Shown piece by piece: positions 14,977 to 27,874 of a DNA stretch of 49,922 bases. This stretch comes from Pelargonium tetragonum. Lineage: Eukaryota > Streptophyta > Magnoliopsida > Geraniales > Geraniaceae. Made by a program: the position numbers and the translations under genes. The stretch lies in assembly GCA_036897445.1 (NCBI GenBank), contig JAYMTL010000139.1:1-49922 (forward strand), read 5' to 3'. Below the pieces are notes generated by a model. The model had not been told where the DNA came from, ran no database searches, and saw nothing but the letters and a program-made list of their open reading frames with translations. Each line of letters starts with the position of its first letter. Positions within the stretch are counted from its first letter, which is position 1.

Positions 14977-15338
14977 TAGACTTATTGTAAGGGGATATTT
15001 AGGTTTTGCGTTTATGACTCGCAGAAAGTGTAAGATTTGGTACAAAAGGGGTATCCAAAAATGCATAGAAACTCGTGAATGTTTCTTGGCTAGCGAGTCT
15101 CCCTTTTTTGAGATTCTAGTTTTAATACAAAAGAATTTGAGTTTTAGATCGGGGCATTACTCTTAATTCTATATTATAGAGGGCGGCTTCCTTGAGAGTT
15201 TTGAGTGCTCGGCAGTGCATACAGTTTAAGAGCTTTCTATGGTTTTGTTCTAAGGGGTTTCCTTAGTGACAATCTTTTTGTAACGAGACTTTCCTCCCTT
15301 TTATACTTTGGTAATATACTATAAATGTTGTGGGTCCT

Positions 15339-15352
15339 TGCGTACGTACGCA
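15339..15352. repeat. 14-bp perfect palindrome TGCGTACGTACGCA
   Basis: The sequence equals its own reverse complement over 14 bases. It is unusually CpG- and GC-rich for this window and is followed by a T-run. It could form a small cruciform or be a protein-binding site. No neighbouring gene supports a regulatory role. Confidence 0.7.
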
Positions 15353-18300
15353 TTTTTTAGACTCGAAACCCTGGCAAATTCTTGAAAAGATGCTTAAATG
15401 GAAGCGTTTTAATCTACCTTAAAAAGCACGAAAAAGGCCTTGGGTTTGTTAAATAGGGGACTCTTAAATTCTATTTATATTTGTACATCGGAATTTTAAA
15501 GTTAATATTTCATATGTATTAGTTATTAGTAAAAGAAAAGGGGAATAGATATAGACTTAATAAGGTGTATTAGCAGTTTCCTATAGAGAAGGAGAGAACC
15601 TTAGATTAGAAAGATTAGTAATGTATAAAGGATTTAGTAAGGCATTTCTTGCGAGTTTTCCTTCCGTTTAGGGTCGATAGTTCTATACAAGTCAAGGTTA
15701 CTATAAGACTAGTTACAGGACAAAGAATACCCTGCTAGCTATAAAGACTAAGAAAGGTCGTGAGGAGTTAACACACAAAGTAGGTGTACAGAAAGGATTT
15801 CTTACAAAAAGGGGGAGATATTCTGAAGTTTCCTGGACTAAGAAGTGCCTCTATAAAAATTCGGTCCAATACTAGGTAATTTTTCGAATGGGAGATACTG
15901 AACTTATAAAATGGAAAAATACGGAAACTTCCGGCTTAGGTTACCGGTAAAAGTAAATCGGAGAAATGTGAGCAACCTTTTCTTGAAAGGCTTGTACCCA
16001 CTAGCCGCTGGAATAGGGTAAGTAAGGATGTTATAACGCAGATTTTGACTCTTACCTTTTTATTTGACAAGGAAAACTTCCAGGATTGGTTTTTGCGTAA
16101 CTCTTCTTTATAAGTTTTTTTGTGAGTTTTTAAAAAGGTATACAAAAAAAGGTTCTCCTTGTTTAAGAAGGTTAAGGGCTCGCCATAAATTCGAAGCAAA
16201 GGTACGGCAAATTATTAAAAAGGATAACTTACTCGAGCTTTAATTGCGGGTAAATAGGGGCTTAGAACTTAATCGAAATTTACAACATATCAAAGCTTTA
16301 AAGACGCTTTATTTAGTATTTCTGTTCTTAATCACTTCCCCCCTCCTACTCCTAGCAGTGTCAAACCTCCTCGAATAAAAAGTGTGTGTCATAGGTTCTG
16401 GTCCTGTTATACTTACTTAGTTATTTTAACGTTTAGCGGGTAAGCTTTATAAAATTTATAGCCGAGAGTTCTGCCACTGTATTATTAATTATTACCTAGG
16501 TATAAAAGGGGCTGAAGATCTATGCCTGTTTAGTCAGTATTTCCTAAAGTTTCAATTCTCAGTTCAAACTCAATGCTATAGGGCAGGCTAGAGTTAACTA
16601 GTACCTAAAAAAGCGGATTACTGAAAATGAGTAGACTAAAAAGGGGAGAATTCTACTTATATATGCGTGTACACATCTACCGGAAGGGGTTAACTAAGAA
16701 AGCCCTATTAGAGGGGCTCCTCAGCAAGGGTCTCTAACAGGAAAACCTGACATTTATATTTATGTGATTCTATGCTTTGTACAAAAAACTCCTTGAAGGG
16801 TTTGACCAAACAGCAGTCTTCTCGGATAGTAAGAGTCAAGCTAAGATCAAGCAAAAAGTATACCTTTCGAGATAGGCAAGAATTTTTCTAAGGGTTTTCC
16901 TAGATAAATCCACAATCTCTGTTGAAAGATTTTACCCTTATTTTATTTGGTAAAATTTCCCTTGTCTGTCACCATATAGGTTTTTAAATAATAAAAATTA
17001 ATAATAAGTAACGAAAACTATAAAGCCAAAACCTTTTTGTAAAAAGTCTTAATACTAAAGCTTCTGATAGGAAAGAAAAAGGTTTGTACAAATATATAAA
17101 TTGTTGAAACTACTAACACGAGACTGTAAAAAAATTTACCTAATGAATAAATCTTACGAAAGGATATCCTGATAAGGGACTAAAGGTTTCAATTCTGACT
17201 AAATTACTGTGACTTTTATAGGGGCGCTCTGGGATTTACTAATATTGTAACTAGCACTCCTTTTAATCTTAAAAAGTTACTTTCTACAAAGAGTAACGCT
17301 TGTGTATTTTCTGCCTCGGTTCATATAAAAAGTGCGTACCCACCCTATTAAACCCCACAAGTTCTTGCTATCCGCGTAAAATAAATGCCTTTATGACCCA
17401 TTCTCTTCAAAATCCCAAACTTTTAAAGTTTATTCAAGTGAATTTTGATCCCTACAAAAAAGGCTGAAAAAAGTAATGAACCTAGTCTAATAAAAGAGTT
17501 TCTTACATTCTGCTAATGACTTCTTCTATTTGCTTTATATGGATGTAATTAACTTTGCTTAGAAATTTCCGTTAATTATAAAGGGCGCCCTCTAGAGATA
17601 CCTAAGGATTTAAAGTATATACTTCTCGGGATTTCGTGTTATAGCTTTTTTTTTGTAAAAGTTTTGAAGCTGACAAGGGGCCGGTGTATAAGTAAATACT
17701 TTTAGATTAAGAGTATACCTTTAATTATTCGAGTAGGGGCTTCTAGAATAAGCGTTTATTTTCCTTAAATAAATCCTTTTAGAGGAAAACTTCTGGCTGC
17801 AAAGTTGCTGAGCAAGCGGTTTAGACAAGTATGCGAAAGGAAAGTGCAATAAAAAAGGAAGGCTCCTTTTATATATAAATCCCAAGAACTCGCTACTACC
17901 CATTAGGATATGTAGTAACCCCCGTCTTGCTTATGATAAAAATAGACTTTATGACACTCCCTTAATCTTAGACCTTACTATCTGAGAAAATGCACCTTTT
18001 GTTGAACCTTTCCGGGAGTTTTTTGGCTAGGGTTTGCTTATATAACATATTCTAAAGAAAAAGTAGTAAACCCTTTCCAGGGGCTTACCTTTTGGGAAAA
18101 ATTAAAATTGAGAAACTTGGCATTTCCTAAACGGGACTCAGTATCGGCAGCGGCTTCGCCAGGACAGTATACAGTTTCATTTGTTACATTCATAATATTC
18201 ACTATATTTGATTTGGTAAAAAAGAAACTACCATTCAAAAGTTTCAAATATAAATTGGAACGGACCGGAAGCGAAAACTTCTACTTTCTGTTGATTTAGC

Positions 18301-19034
18301 AGCATTGAACACACTATTCGAGACTAAAAACCCCAAATTTCTAGATTTTATATTACCGTCTTGAAAAGAGCTTTTGCCAGTTAAAGTTCTAGTTTTTTGA
18401 GAAGGGCGCTTTTAGGAATTAACCCATATGAATTTGACACCAAAGCGGAGTAAAGCATAAAACATCCTTTTATTTCCTATAGAAGATTATTCCAGAGATT
18501 TGAAACATTTTATATACCACCAACATCCTCTTTTTTTTACTCTTGTAGAGACCCAGTAATACAAAACTTATGCTTTTCTATTTTAATGATGTACTGATTT
18601 TCTTTTTAGTTAATTAATATTAATAAAGGCGACCTGTAGCTATACTTATCGCTTTTCCTATCCCTTTTTATAATTAACGGAGTAGTTTTAAGGACATTCT
18701 TTTAGCTTATTAAGAGGGGGGGCTGCTTCATTAGCTCCCCACCTTACTTACGAACTAGAATACACAGCGATCTCTCATTTATTTACGACTCTACAAGCCG
18801 TTATCTTTTTTAGAGGTTTTGTTTATTGCAGGATATCTTTAGATGGAAACGCAGCTCTACAGCCTCTTCTAAATTAAATTAAGGTTTCATAAAGCTTTCC
18901 AAGGCGAAGACCTTATAAAGCATGGATTTTTAGCGCTTCTAAGGCAGAAAACATTGTTACTAAGGAGTCCTACTTAAGTCAAGATTAGTTCTAAATTATG
19001 CTTGCTAACTGGGTTTATAACAGCTAATGTAGAA

Positions 19035-19052
19035 TGGAAACCCCAAAAGAGC
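19035..19052 (+). repeat. Short dispersed repeat, TGGAAACCCC family, copy B
   Basis: TGGAAACCCC is followed directly by AAAAGAGC, matching the layout of the copies at 14955 and 46317. The flanks outside about 22 bases differ from the other copies. Confidence 0.5.
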
Positions 19053-20844
19053 AAGGCAAAAGGGTATCCCCAACCCAGAGAGTCTTTTTGTTAAATATAC
19101 ACTCTGAAGTACCCCGGCTTTTGAAAGATTTAATGTATACAAATTCTTGGTTTTATGCTATAGGAATAAAATGAAGGATCTACAAGAAGTTTTTCGAACT
19201 TTAAAAGGAAGGAAATATAACTTTAGGTTTTTATTACTTTCCACACATACGTATGTGACCGATAGGGAGCCCTTTTGCAGTAATAATTATGGTATAAATG
19301 GAGTACCCAGTAGTGTTGTCTTTTTGAACCGTGTCTCTAAAAACGAAATATAGAATAAGAAGCAGCATAATGCGGGTCCTAAAGGATAATTCCTTTTGCC
19401 GCTTAGGAGTATCCTGTTAATAGCGGTTTCTTTTTTATTTATCAAGAGTAGAGTTCTATTATAAATATAACCTGGGAGAAAAAGTTGAACACCGATGGGT
19501 TAGGGTTACTTCAAGGACTCTATAAAGTAAAGGGGATCCCTACTCTAGTAGGTTTTTACAAAGCTTTAGGGGAACCTATACTCTTTCACTTTGCAGAGTA
19601 TTCGAGTCAGGCTCTCACACTCAAGGCGTATATTCCTAGATTTAAGACTTTTGAGCTTAGAGGAATCAGGGGGGGGGCTGTCATTTTTAAAGGTTGGGTT
19701 ATCTCTTTTTATACGCTTCTACTAGGAATTTTGTATAGGTAACTGTAGAAGTAGAATAAGTGAGTAAAGCAAGCTTCAGGGAGGTTTTAAAGAAGTTAAC
19801 TATAAGGTAAATTTACGTTGGAGTAAACTAGTCAACTCGTAAAGGTTCTCTTAGGATTCAAGCGTTAAAAGATCTCAAGATCTAAGGAATTACTTAAAAG
19901 GGGGCTTTTTTGATTTTTTTAGGCTTTGTACTGCTTAAGATATAAAGGGATAGTTTGTAAATCCTAAACCCCTTTCTTTAATTGCTCAGTGAGTTTGAAG
20001 TTTCCTAAAAAAGTTAATTGAGGTTTTTAGAAAATTTAGGTTAAAATTATTAAGGACTTTTTAAAAATACGATGCTGCATTACCGGGTTTTTAGTTTCTT
20101 GATGTAATCAGCCGATCTATTTAACTTATATTTCTTTTGTCTTTTGAAAGACTTGGGTTGGGTAATGATTTGCCCTTTTAACTTGAAAAAGTAGTCAACT
20201 AAAGCAAGAACTTCTGATAAAGGATTTTACTTAGTAACTTACTTTGTTTAGATAGAGTACCAGATAATTCTTTTATTTATGTGATTCTTTTCAAACCTTT
20301 TTAGGCAGGGAATTCTTTTAGTTTTTCATCCGGTTTTACGGCTTTGCTTAATCAAAGCGGGTACAAATAAGTAGACCTGAGCTTCCCTTCTAATACTTTA
20401 TTAAGAGTTTCCCTTAAGAAAGAGTAAAGGGTACCCCTGAATCTGGTAAGCTCTTTAGTTACTGGAATGAGCTGGATCTATATAATTTTTGACGCCTAGA
20501 ATTCTTCTATTCTTATTAGTATATACTATATAGTAAAATCCGGGTAGGCTTCGGATTGTATTTTATAGAAAGCAAGGACCTTTAATTACTAACAAACCCA
20601 ACCTCTCTGGTATCTCTAAGGCTTTATTTACTTCTTTTTGTTAAGTTCTTTATATTAATTAAAACTTATGTTTAAATTTTTATATTCTGAAAACCATAAA
20701 CGTTTCAACTAGGAGCGAATTTGGAATAGTCTTACTCCAACGCTTTTAGCTTTTATAAAAGAAAAGCTTTATAATTAGAAGAATTCTGGTGACATAAGTA
20801 ACCAAGCAACTTTTCCAGCAAACCCAGAACAAGAGAAACCTGTC

Positions 20845-21150
20845 ATGAGTTGGCAAGAAGAAGCACAAAAGGAGATCGAGCGCCTTAAAGGATCTACTTT
20901 CAGCAATCTAAGAGATCAAGCACAACAAAGAGCTAACAAGAACAAGAGTCAAGGTAATGAATCAGTTAAACAAACAGGATCAGGAAAAGGCGTAGTTAAA
21001 GGTAAACCAAATCGGAAAGAATCCGTTAAAGAGTTAGGTAAAGGTAGTAAAGGAAAACAAGATCCGGTCAAGCTAAAGATCCTCCATAGAATACAAAGAT
21101 GTCAAGAACACAGATTGAGCTTAAATACTAATTCTTGCTTTCAGGAATGA
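20845..21150 (+). CDS. Unrecognised lysine/glutamine-rich protein, possibly a gene fragment
   Basis: This 101-codon frame is the longest in the window. The start shown is the first ATG; an in-frame TAG lies at 20776, and the intervening 22 codons also look coding. Residues 1-15 (MSWQEEAQKEIERLK) would form an amphipathic, charged helix. Residues 30-75 are a highly basic low-complexity region rich in K, G, S, N and Q, with repeated GKG-like units. The C-terminal part (residues 76-101) contains two cysteines and several histidines and arginines but no motif I can name. No membrane segment or signal peptide is visible. No clear ribosome-binding site stands upstream. The next frame starts in the last codon (ATGA overlap). 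A basic nucleic-acid-binding role would be only a guess from composition. It could be a real small gene, a transferred fragment or a decayed one. Confidence 0.35.
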   Translation: MSWQEEAQKEIERLKGSTFSNLRDQAQQRANKNKSQGNESVKQTGSGKGVVKGKPNRKESVKELGKGSKGKQDPVKLKILHRIQRCQEHRLSLNTNSCFQE

Positions 21151-21284
21151 GAAATCATGTAAGTAGCGTATTCTTAAGTCAAGTATTCTCCCTTCTATCA
21201 ACCGGTCTTGAACCATGTTCCCATGGACCTCCTTTTCATGGTGCTGTATCGAGTTTTCTTGTTTTTGGTTGCTTTCATAACTAG
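21147..21284 (+). CDS. Short hydrophobic frame overlapping the upstream stop (ATGA)
   Basis: This is a 45-codon frame that starts at the ATG overlapping the TGA of the preceding frame by four bases, the arrangement seen in translationally coupled genes. It encodes a peptide with two hydrophobic stretches (about residues 5-18 and 32-43), with a GLEPCSHGPPFHG turn-like segment between them. It is too short to assign. The overlap may be chance, but both frames fall within the same compositional island and end with it at about 21284, where background GC clusters and A/T-rich DNA resume. Confidence 0.2.
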   Translation: MRNHVSSVFLSQVFSLLSTGLEPCSHGPPFHGAVSSFLVFGCFHN

Positions 21285-22009
21285 TTAGTTAAAGGAGGTA
21301 AATGAAAGGGTCCATATAATACCAGGTTTTTAATATCTATTGTTCTTTTTATTTATTTATTGTCAAGTAAGATTCTCTATAAGAGGTTAATACTAAAAAA
21401 CCTAGCGGAATTGCCTTTATCAGATTTATTCCCTCAGATTTTCCCGGACCTGTGAGTTCGAATAATTAAAGAAAGAATTTTTTATAGAATATTATATACT
21501 TTCCTAAGCTTTATTTCAAACATCTATTGAAGAAGCCTAAAAGTCAAATTAACGATGAATATTTTATGTTAGGTATTACAGAACAGTATTCCGGTCTATA
21601 TACAGGGTGTGCCTAAAATACCTTTAAGATGTGTAGCTTAACGAAACTTTAGATGCGGCGTGCTTTGAAGCTTAGTAAATCTATAAAAAGTTCCTTGGAC
21701 TTCTCTTTTGATAATTTCTAAAAGTCATTTTTCATTAACTTGAGAGTAAGGGGAGTACCTACATCTCAGAAAACTTGGAAAGATCTTTCTTTTGTTTGTA
21801 TCCTTTTTTTAATTCTCTAGGTTTCCGCCTAAGTAAGTAAAGTATTCAGAGGAGATAGTCTACAGAAGGGGGCTTCTTATAATATATTACTCTCCTTTTT
21901 CAAATTTCTGGGCTGTTGTTTTGGGCTTTCCTACTTAGAGCTAAGTTAATAAAAGTCGGGTTTTCTGTTACAAGCAAAAGGAGTTTAACCGGGTTTGTCT
22001 AAGAATGCG

Positions 22010-22027
22010 TAACTAGAGTCTTTTTGT
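22010..22027 (+). repeat. 18-bp dispersed direct repeat, copy 2
   Basis: This copy is identical over 18 bases (TAACTAGAGTCTTTTTGT) to 9869-9886, about 12 kb away. Homology stops at both ends. Confidence 0.5.
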
Positions 22028-25000
22028 GTTGTGGTGTCTTTACTTAGAATTTAGAAGTAGGATATAGTAAATATACATATGTGTTTTAGCGCTTCCTCTG
22101 TTTGATTACCTATTTCTTGTTGCATTGCGAGCAATATTTTAAAGTTTCAGTTTTTGGTGTAGTATAAAAAGCAAGGCGTTTTTTTATATCATGAGGTTCC
22201 AAAGTAGGCACTTTGTAGACTAAAAATGAAGTGGAATGTATACCCGAGGCTACTCTCATAAAAAAGAAAAACAAGTGAACTAATACAAGAATTAATAAGC
22301 CAAAGCATATCCAAGAAAGGGGTATCTGAGTCGCAATTACTTTTGTGGACTATATACTTTTCAGATACCTTTTCCTGCAAATTTTTTAAGGTACCCCTAG
22401 CTACGCAAGTCTAACTATGATGAAGAGCAAGAAAGGAGCTCTCGGTCTTGCTAAAAAGGTTTCTTTGATAGGGTATAAGGCAATTCATATAAAACTTCTT
22501 ACTTTGTCACGATATAGGCACTTCCACCCTTTTTAGTTTAGAATCATTAGAGTATTAAAAGAGTCATCCCAGCTTTTCCGGAATTTCCTTGTTCAATTAC
22601 TAACCAAGAGGGGTACTAAGCAAAAGCCCTTCTTGTAATAGCCAGACCCTAATGGGTTTCCAACCCAAGCTCTTATGATGGGGCCTAGTAGTATATATAC
22701 AAAAAAGAAGGGAGGCCTTTTACATACAAATATCATATGTTTTTATTCTTGTTTTAAAGTTAATGAAGATTCTCAAGTCTACTTTATCTTTTTCTTGAGC
22801 TTTAGAAACTCTACCGGGTATCTTTATTTAGTAGAAACTCGGGTTAATGTAATTAGGGAATACTTGTTCTAGTCCTAGACAATGTCAAATTATAGATAAC
22901 CTTGAACAAAAAAGTGCGCACTAGTGTCTATTCTAAGAAGTCTTCTTACGTATTTTGAAGTTAATTCTAGAGTTTTCATTTCTTTTACTTATCTGGAAAG
23001 TTGTAGTCCTTTTATAAACCTTCCTTATTAAAATCTTAATATTATACTCAATTTTGGGTGCGGTAGGTTTCTAGAGGCTCGCCCTAACAACTCAAGGCCC
23101 CTTTTATTTCCTGGCATAGCCTTTAGGGGTTCTTAGCGTTCTTCTAAAAGAAGGAGTCCTTTAACAAACAAAAGAAATATAAAAAAGCCTCCAACTATAC
23201 AAAAAGACTTCCTTACTAACACACAAGTCCTGTAGAGACACCCCTTTATGTACGCCTCTAAATTTCTTGAACTTCGAACTTGATAAACTAAAAAGGGCAG
23301 CTCCCTATTTAAATGTTGTCTTATAAGATCCCCCTGAAATCCTGGTTTAAATGAAATTAAGTCCTAGTCCCAACTTCTGGTGAGGTAGGAGTTTGTTTCT
23401 AGCAAAGTTGGGTAGCCCTCTATATTTAATCTTTACAGCAACCCCCTTAATGATTTAGGTCTAGGATTAACTAGATATTGTAAAAATAGCAATACCCGAA
23501 GCAAGGTGTCTTCCTAACAAGCGGTATGTTGTGTGAAGCAAACTTAGTTTAAGAAGTTGCCTTTTTATTTTGGAAAATAAGAAAAAGATAAGAAGTCCGA
23601 TCCTGGGCGCCCAACCGAGTCTATTTCCGTCAAGAGATGGCGGATACTTGAATGTAAAAGAAAGCGAAATTCTCTTTGTTTTTATGGGAGTAGCAACTTT
23701 TATGTAACATGCCAGATATATAGGACTTCTTTTTTAGTTTTAGTAAGGGGTTTTTATTTGTTTAGGATCCACCTTCCTTTCTTTAGTTTTTTTGGGTAGG
23801 GCACCCTGAGTTTCTTTCTTCTTTATTTTATTAAGGTTTATTAAGAAAGGGTTGTGTTCATTAGGAATTTCATTAGAAATTCTCGAGACTTAATAAAGAT
23901 ATAAAAGGGCGCTCCGCTCCAAATCTTCTCAATGTTGGCAGTCTCCCTTTTCCAATTCAAAAAGCTAAATTTGAGTAAATTTAGGAGTCTTGTAAGGCGG
24001 ATACTTAATATTATTCTCTTGTAACCCCGGCGTTGATACTTGTCTTCTCTCGAATTCCTTTTTTTTAATCGGAGCATCTACTTTTAAGGACGAGGTTCCG
24101 ATAAAAAGGAGTATACAGTTGCTTTATAGCTAACCGCCGAGACTAAAACTCGAGAGTGCACTAGATCCCAGTTAGTGTCTACTTCTAATCGGAATTGCTA
24201 AAATCTCTTGACGAATAAGGATTCCCCTTAGGCTAGCGGAGCTCCTTGTTACTTATTATATAACACGGCTTGAAGTACTTATACATGCTACTAAACTTAA
24301 ATAATTTCGTGCATTTATTGATCTATCACGGGGGTCTTTACTTATGATACAAGGGAGTTTCTAAAATATATAATCAAAAGGGGAGGGTTCTAAAGATACT
24401 AAAAAACACCTTAAAAAATAACCCAAAAGTTCTTTTTTTACTCTAATAAAAGCTATAAAATATAAGAATTTTCAAGAAAAGCGTTTAGAAGGTATCAGAG
24501 TCTCAAATTCTTTAAAATAATCCGATCAAAATGGAAAACACAAGAATTTTATTGTGTAGGCTTTAGCTTCGTAAAGTTAGACAGAAACCCTAGAGCGTAT
24601 AGCGCCAGCTTTTTTAAAAGAAAGGGTTTTCGGGAGCTCCTATAGTGTTAGAAGATACAGGCCTTTCTACTTGTTTATAGTCCCAATACTAGAGTTTTAT
24701 TCTTTTAGTTAGTTAAAAGAAGGACTAACAAGGGTTATTTCGCAATAGCAATAATACTGGGTTAGGTTTATATCCTTATTAATTAAACGTCGAGTAAACC
24801 TTTTAGTAACTGGATAGAAAGTTGAAGTTATAGTTTTCAAAAAGCAGCTTATATGCCTGATTAGGGAGTCCTCGGTATTTAAAAGTTTTGCTACAAGCGA
24901 CGAGTTAGTGGAAATGCGGATTCCGGTCTAGTTAAGCGCTCCCCTTTTATTTAGTTCAAACTAACCTCCTTTGAAAAGCTTCTTTTTTAGGCTTTTGCGT

Positions 25001-27110
25001 ATCTATTTTCTAAAGGTTACTTTTTTTTTAAGAATCCGCTATTGGGGCTTCTGGCAAAGAATAAAGTTTATAAAAATAAGGCCCTTTCTAACAGGATACG
25101 GATACGTAAAAAATTTCCTTAAAAGAGCCGCCTGGATTAGCTTAAATTATTCCCCGCAGAGTTTACATTAGCTATATAGCAAAAGGTCGAGGTTTTCCTG
25201 TTATGCCCCTAGTCTCTATAAACTTAATACACTTTTTAGGGCTAGAGCTGTATAAAAAGGGGCCACTTTTAGGAATAATTAAGCACTTTTCGACTTTTAA
25301 GCTTCGTTTATAGTGGAGGAAACCCGTTTTTATTGAAGAATAGGCTTTTGTACAATTGACTAGATATGCAAGCAGGGGTTTTAATTGTATTACTACTAAG
25401 TCAAGGTATTCTACGACATTTCTAAAACTAAGCTCTATTTACTCTTCGGTTTCCTCCCAAAGTTCTTTTTCTAGAGTTTGCGGATAGTTTATATAACTTT
25501 AAAGTCTTAAACTAAATTCGTTTTGCACACATAGGGGTTGCCCGAGTAATTCTAACTTCAGGATGCTGCTAAGGAGTAAGGGGTAAAGACCCATAAAAAC
25601 AGATAAGAGAGTGTGTTAGCGCTAGAAAATAAGGGAAAAATTCTTAGAATTACTTTATTAACAACGGGCTTTTAGAAAAATTATGCTTGTATGTACGAGT
25701 TTTGTTCTACCATTCAAATAGGAATCCCCAAAAAGGCTTTTTTTAGTGAAATTACTAAATCCCAAACACAAGGTAAATCAAGTCGTTTTTTTAAGAATGT
25801 TTACAAAAGCTTTCCTTACTTTTAAACGCTCAAAGTCCAGCAATTGCCCCGTGTAAAAGGAAAAGGGGACACTCCTTATATCTTTATTCTTAACCTTCTT
25901 AGATTTAAACCTGAAAAATCTCCTTAGTTAAAAGTTACTTAGATGCTCAACCCTTTTTGGGTCATAATCAAACAACGATTAGTATAACTAGCCAGGAGTT
26001 TCTCCTGCTTTAATTGTAGGAAAACTTTTTAAGATTATCGTTACATAAATATTTTAAAGGAAGCTCTTACTCATTTGAAAATTGAAAGTTAGATAGTTAC
26101 ACATATCAACGAATAGTTTCAAAATTCCTTGGTCACAGGCCCCATAGTCAAATTTATTCTTATAGTAGAAGTCCGCATTTTTGTACAACAAGAAGCCTAA
26201 TATGAGTTTAAATCAAGAGTTCTAAAGAGGTAAGGCAAAGAACTCTAAAGGGGGCTCTTCGTTTAGTGCGACCCTCTTTTCAGGGCTCCCACTTGAATTT
26301 GTACCCGTAATTTTAAAGAAGTTTCTGGGTCTCGAGTTCTAAGAATTTTCGGATACCATGGTTCTATTTGACAAGCGGATACTCCTAAGCTTCAGAATAG
26401 AAGGAACTCCTCGCTGTTAGTAACTCCGGTTGGATCCAAGCTAAAATATATACGATGTTAAGTAATAAACACCTTTATAACTAGGGCCCCTTCTTTAATA
26501 AAGGTGGCAGGAGTTTTCTCCATAAGGTAAAGGTAAGTTTTTTGCTTTAGAAATGCTTGAAAAATTCCCTATTTCGTGCCCGTTAGGGTGTCTTTTCAAA
26601 AAGCCTTAGTTTAAAAGTGAAAATCTCTTCAAGCAAATAAAGCTCTAATTTTATATCTGGGATTAGCCCGCAATAGGGTATAAAAAGCGGGAATATAAAA
26701 GGAGCTGCGCATTCAGTACTAGTTTACAGAAATACAAAAACTCTTACATGTTTTAGTTTTTAGCACGGAAACTCGCAATGCAGAGACCGCTTGTTCAAAT
26801 CTTATAAATAAACTAGAATTAATTAATAGGTCACTGGAAGTACTACTGGAATTTTGGTTACTCTTTTGTCAGCCTTATATGGAGTCCTAGAAAACAAGGC
26901 CCCTATAACTAAGTATAAAGTTAGAAAAAAGGGCAGAATACAAGAAAGACCCTATAGTTTTAAAGCACTAAGGGCACTCTAAATATCTTCTAAAGAGCTC
27001 TGCTTAAAAGTTAATAAGGGAGTTCCTTATACTAGTCTAGATACCTAATACTTCGCGTCTACTTTCTAAAAATGTCTTAAAACTTTCTATTTTACTTATT
27101 ACTACATACA

Positions 27111-27126
27111 ACTAGGGGATCCTAGT
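27111..27126. repeat. GC-cluster hairpin ACTAGG-GGAT-CCTAGT
   Basis: Perfect 6-bp arms surround a 4-base centre that itself completes a GGATCC site. This is a compact example of how the GGATCC clusters sit inside larger inverted repeats. Confidence 0.6.
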
Positions 27127-27874
27127 CATACTTAATCCACAGGAATTCTTTATAGTTTTTACAAAGGAGGTTTTTAGGTGCAATACAAATAAAATTAGGA
27201 TACTAGACATAAGTAAGGTATATAATATTTTACAATCCGATTGAAGTTTTATCTTTATAATTATCCAGTTAAAAACTCCTTTCATAACTAAATAACAAGA
27301 TTTTGCTAAAAATGTTTTATAAATATTAAAGGAGCCAAAAAGGACTCCCTATATGTATGAGTAAAACAAATGAGGATCCATAGGTTTCTTCACCTCAGGA
27401 GCAAGTATAAAAAACTCAGTTTCATTCCAAAGCTTGTTGAAACTTGTTATATGGGATCCCTTTTATAGAAAATCCTATTCTTTATTTTGTATTAGAGTTA
27501 TCCCATCAAGGCCATTTCCCTGCCTGTTACGCAGAAAGATAAAAATTCAGGGGGGGAATTTTGTACGGTGGCAGACTTTCTTTTACGGAAACCCAAGTAG
27601 GCTAAAGTTTCCAAAAAATGGAGCGAGCAAAATCAAATTAGAGTTAAGACTGTCAATTATTTGCAATATGCCACTTTTCTAAAGGAAGAATTTTTTATGT
27701 TCAGGCCTTTTCTAGGGTAAACCACAAAGTCTAGGAAGAGAAGGCGGCGGGCGAGCCAACAATAAATAAAAGATACTGAATAGACAAAGTAATTCTTGAA
27801 ACCCAAATACTCAGATCGTAAAATAAAACAATTTAATTAAATATAGTTTGATCGATATAATTCAATAATCCGCT

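Larger units (their letters stand above)
9887..20775. other. AT-rich non-coding stretch
   Basis: This is background sequence with no supported gene. It contains the (AT)14 microsatellite at 13571-13598, a 14-bp palindrome at 15339-15352, two members of the TGGAAACCCC...AAAAGA repeat family at 14955 and 19035, and G-runs of seven at 18716 and nine at 19669. GGATCC clusters lie at 12676, 13284, 13458 and 19534. A palindromic GGGTACCC lies at 20429. An 85-codon open frame from a TTG at 19485 includes one of these clusters and the G9 run, so I treat it as chance. Confidence 0.55.
20776..21284 (+). other. Coding-like island of foreign composition
   Basis: About 500 bases here differ from everything around them. 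They lack the GC clusters, are A-rich and purine-rich on the plus strand, use a wide range of codons, and stay open in one frame from 20779 to 21150 (124 codons). A second open frame then overlaps it. The first frame is open 22 codons upstream of its ATG and those residues (SGDISNQATFPANPEQEKPV) look as coding-like as the rest. The piece may therefore be an internal fragment of a longer gene that landed here. I do not recognise the source. Confidence 0.4.
21285..27870. other. AT-rich non-coding stretch
   Basis: Background sequence resumes. No gene is supported; open frames reach at most about 80 codons and contain GC clusters. Landmarks are the second copy of the 18-bp repeat (22010-22027), GGGTTTCC at 22654, the palindrome GGAGCTCC at 24633, GGAAACCC at 25318 and 27587, GGATCC at 23765, 26432, 27117, 27374 and 27454, and a G7 run at 27550. 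Confidence 0.55.

Noticed and set aside
18038-18299. Two overlapping frames of 63 and 69 codons on opposite strands over a GC-rich patch
   Set aside because: Mirror open frames across one local GC-rich patch are expected when stops are depleted there. Neither translation resembles a known protein.
19485-19742. An 85-codon open frame starting at TTG
   Set aside because: It contains a GGATCC cluster and a nine-base G-run typical of the background, has no recognisable domain, and its length is within chance for 50 kb at this composition.
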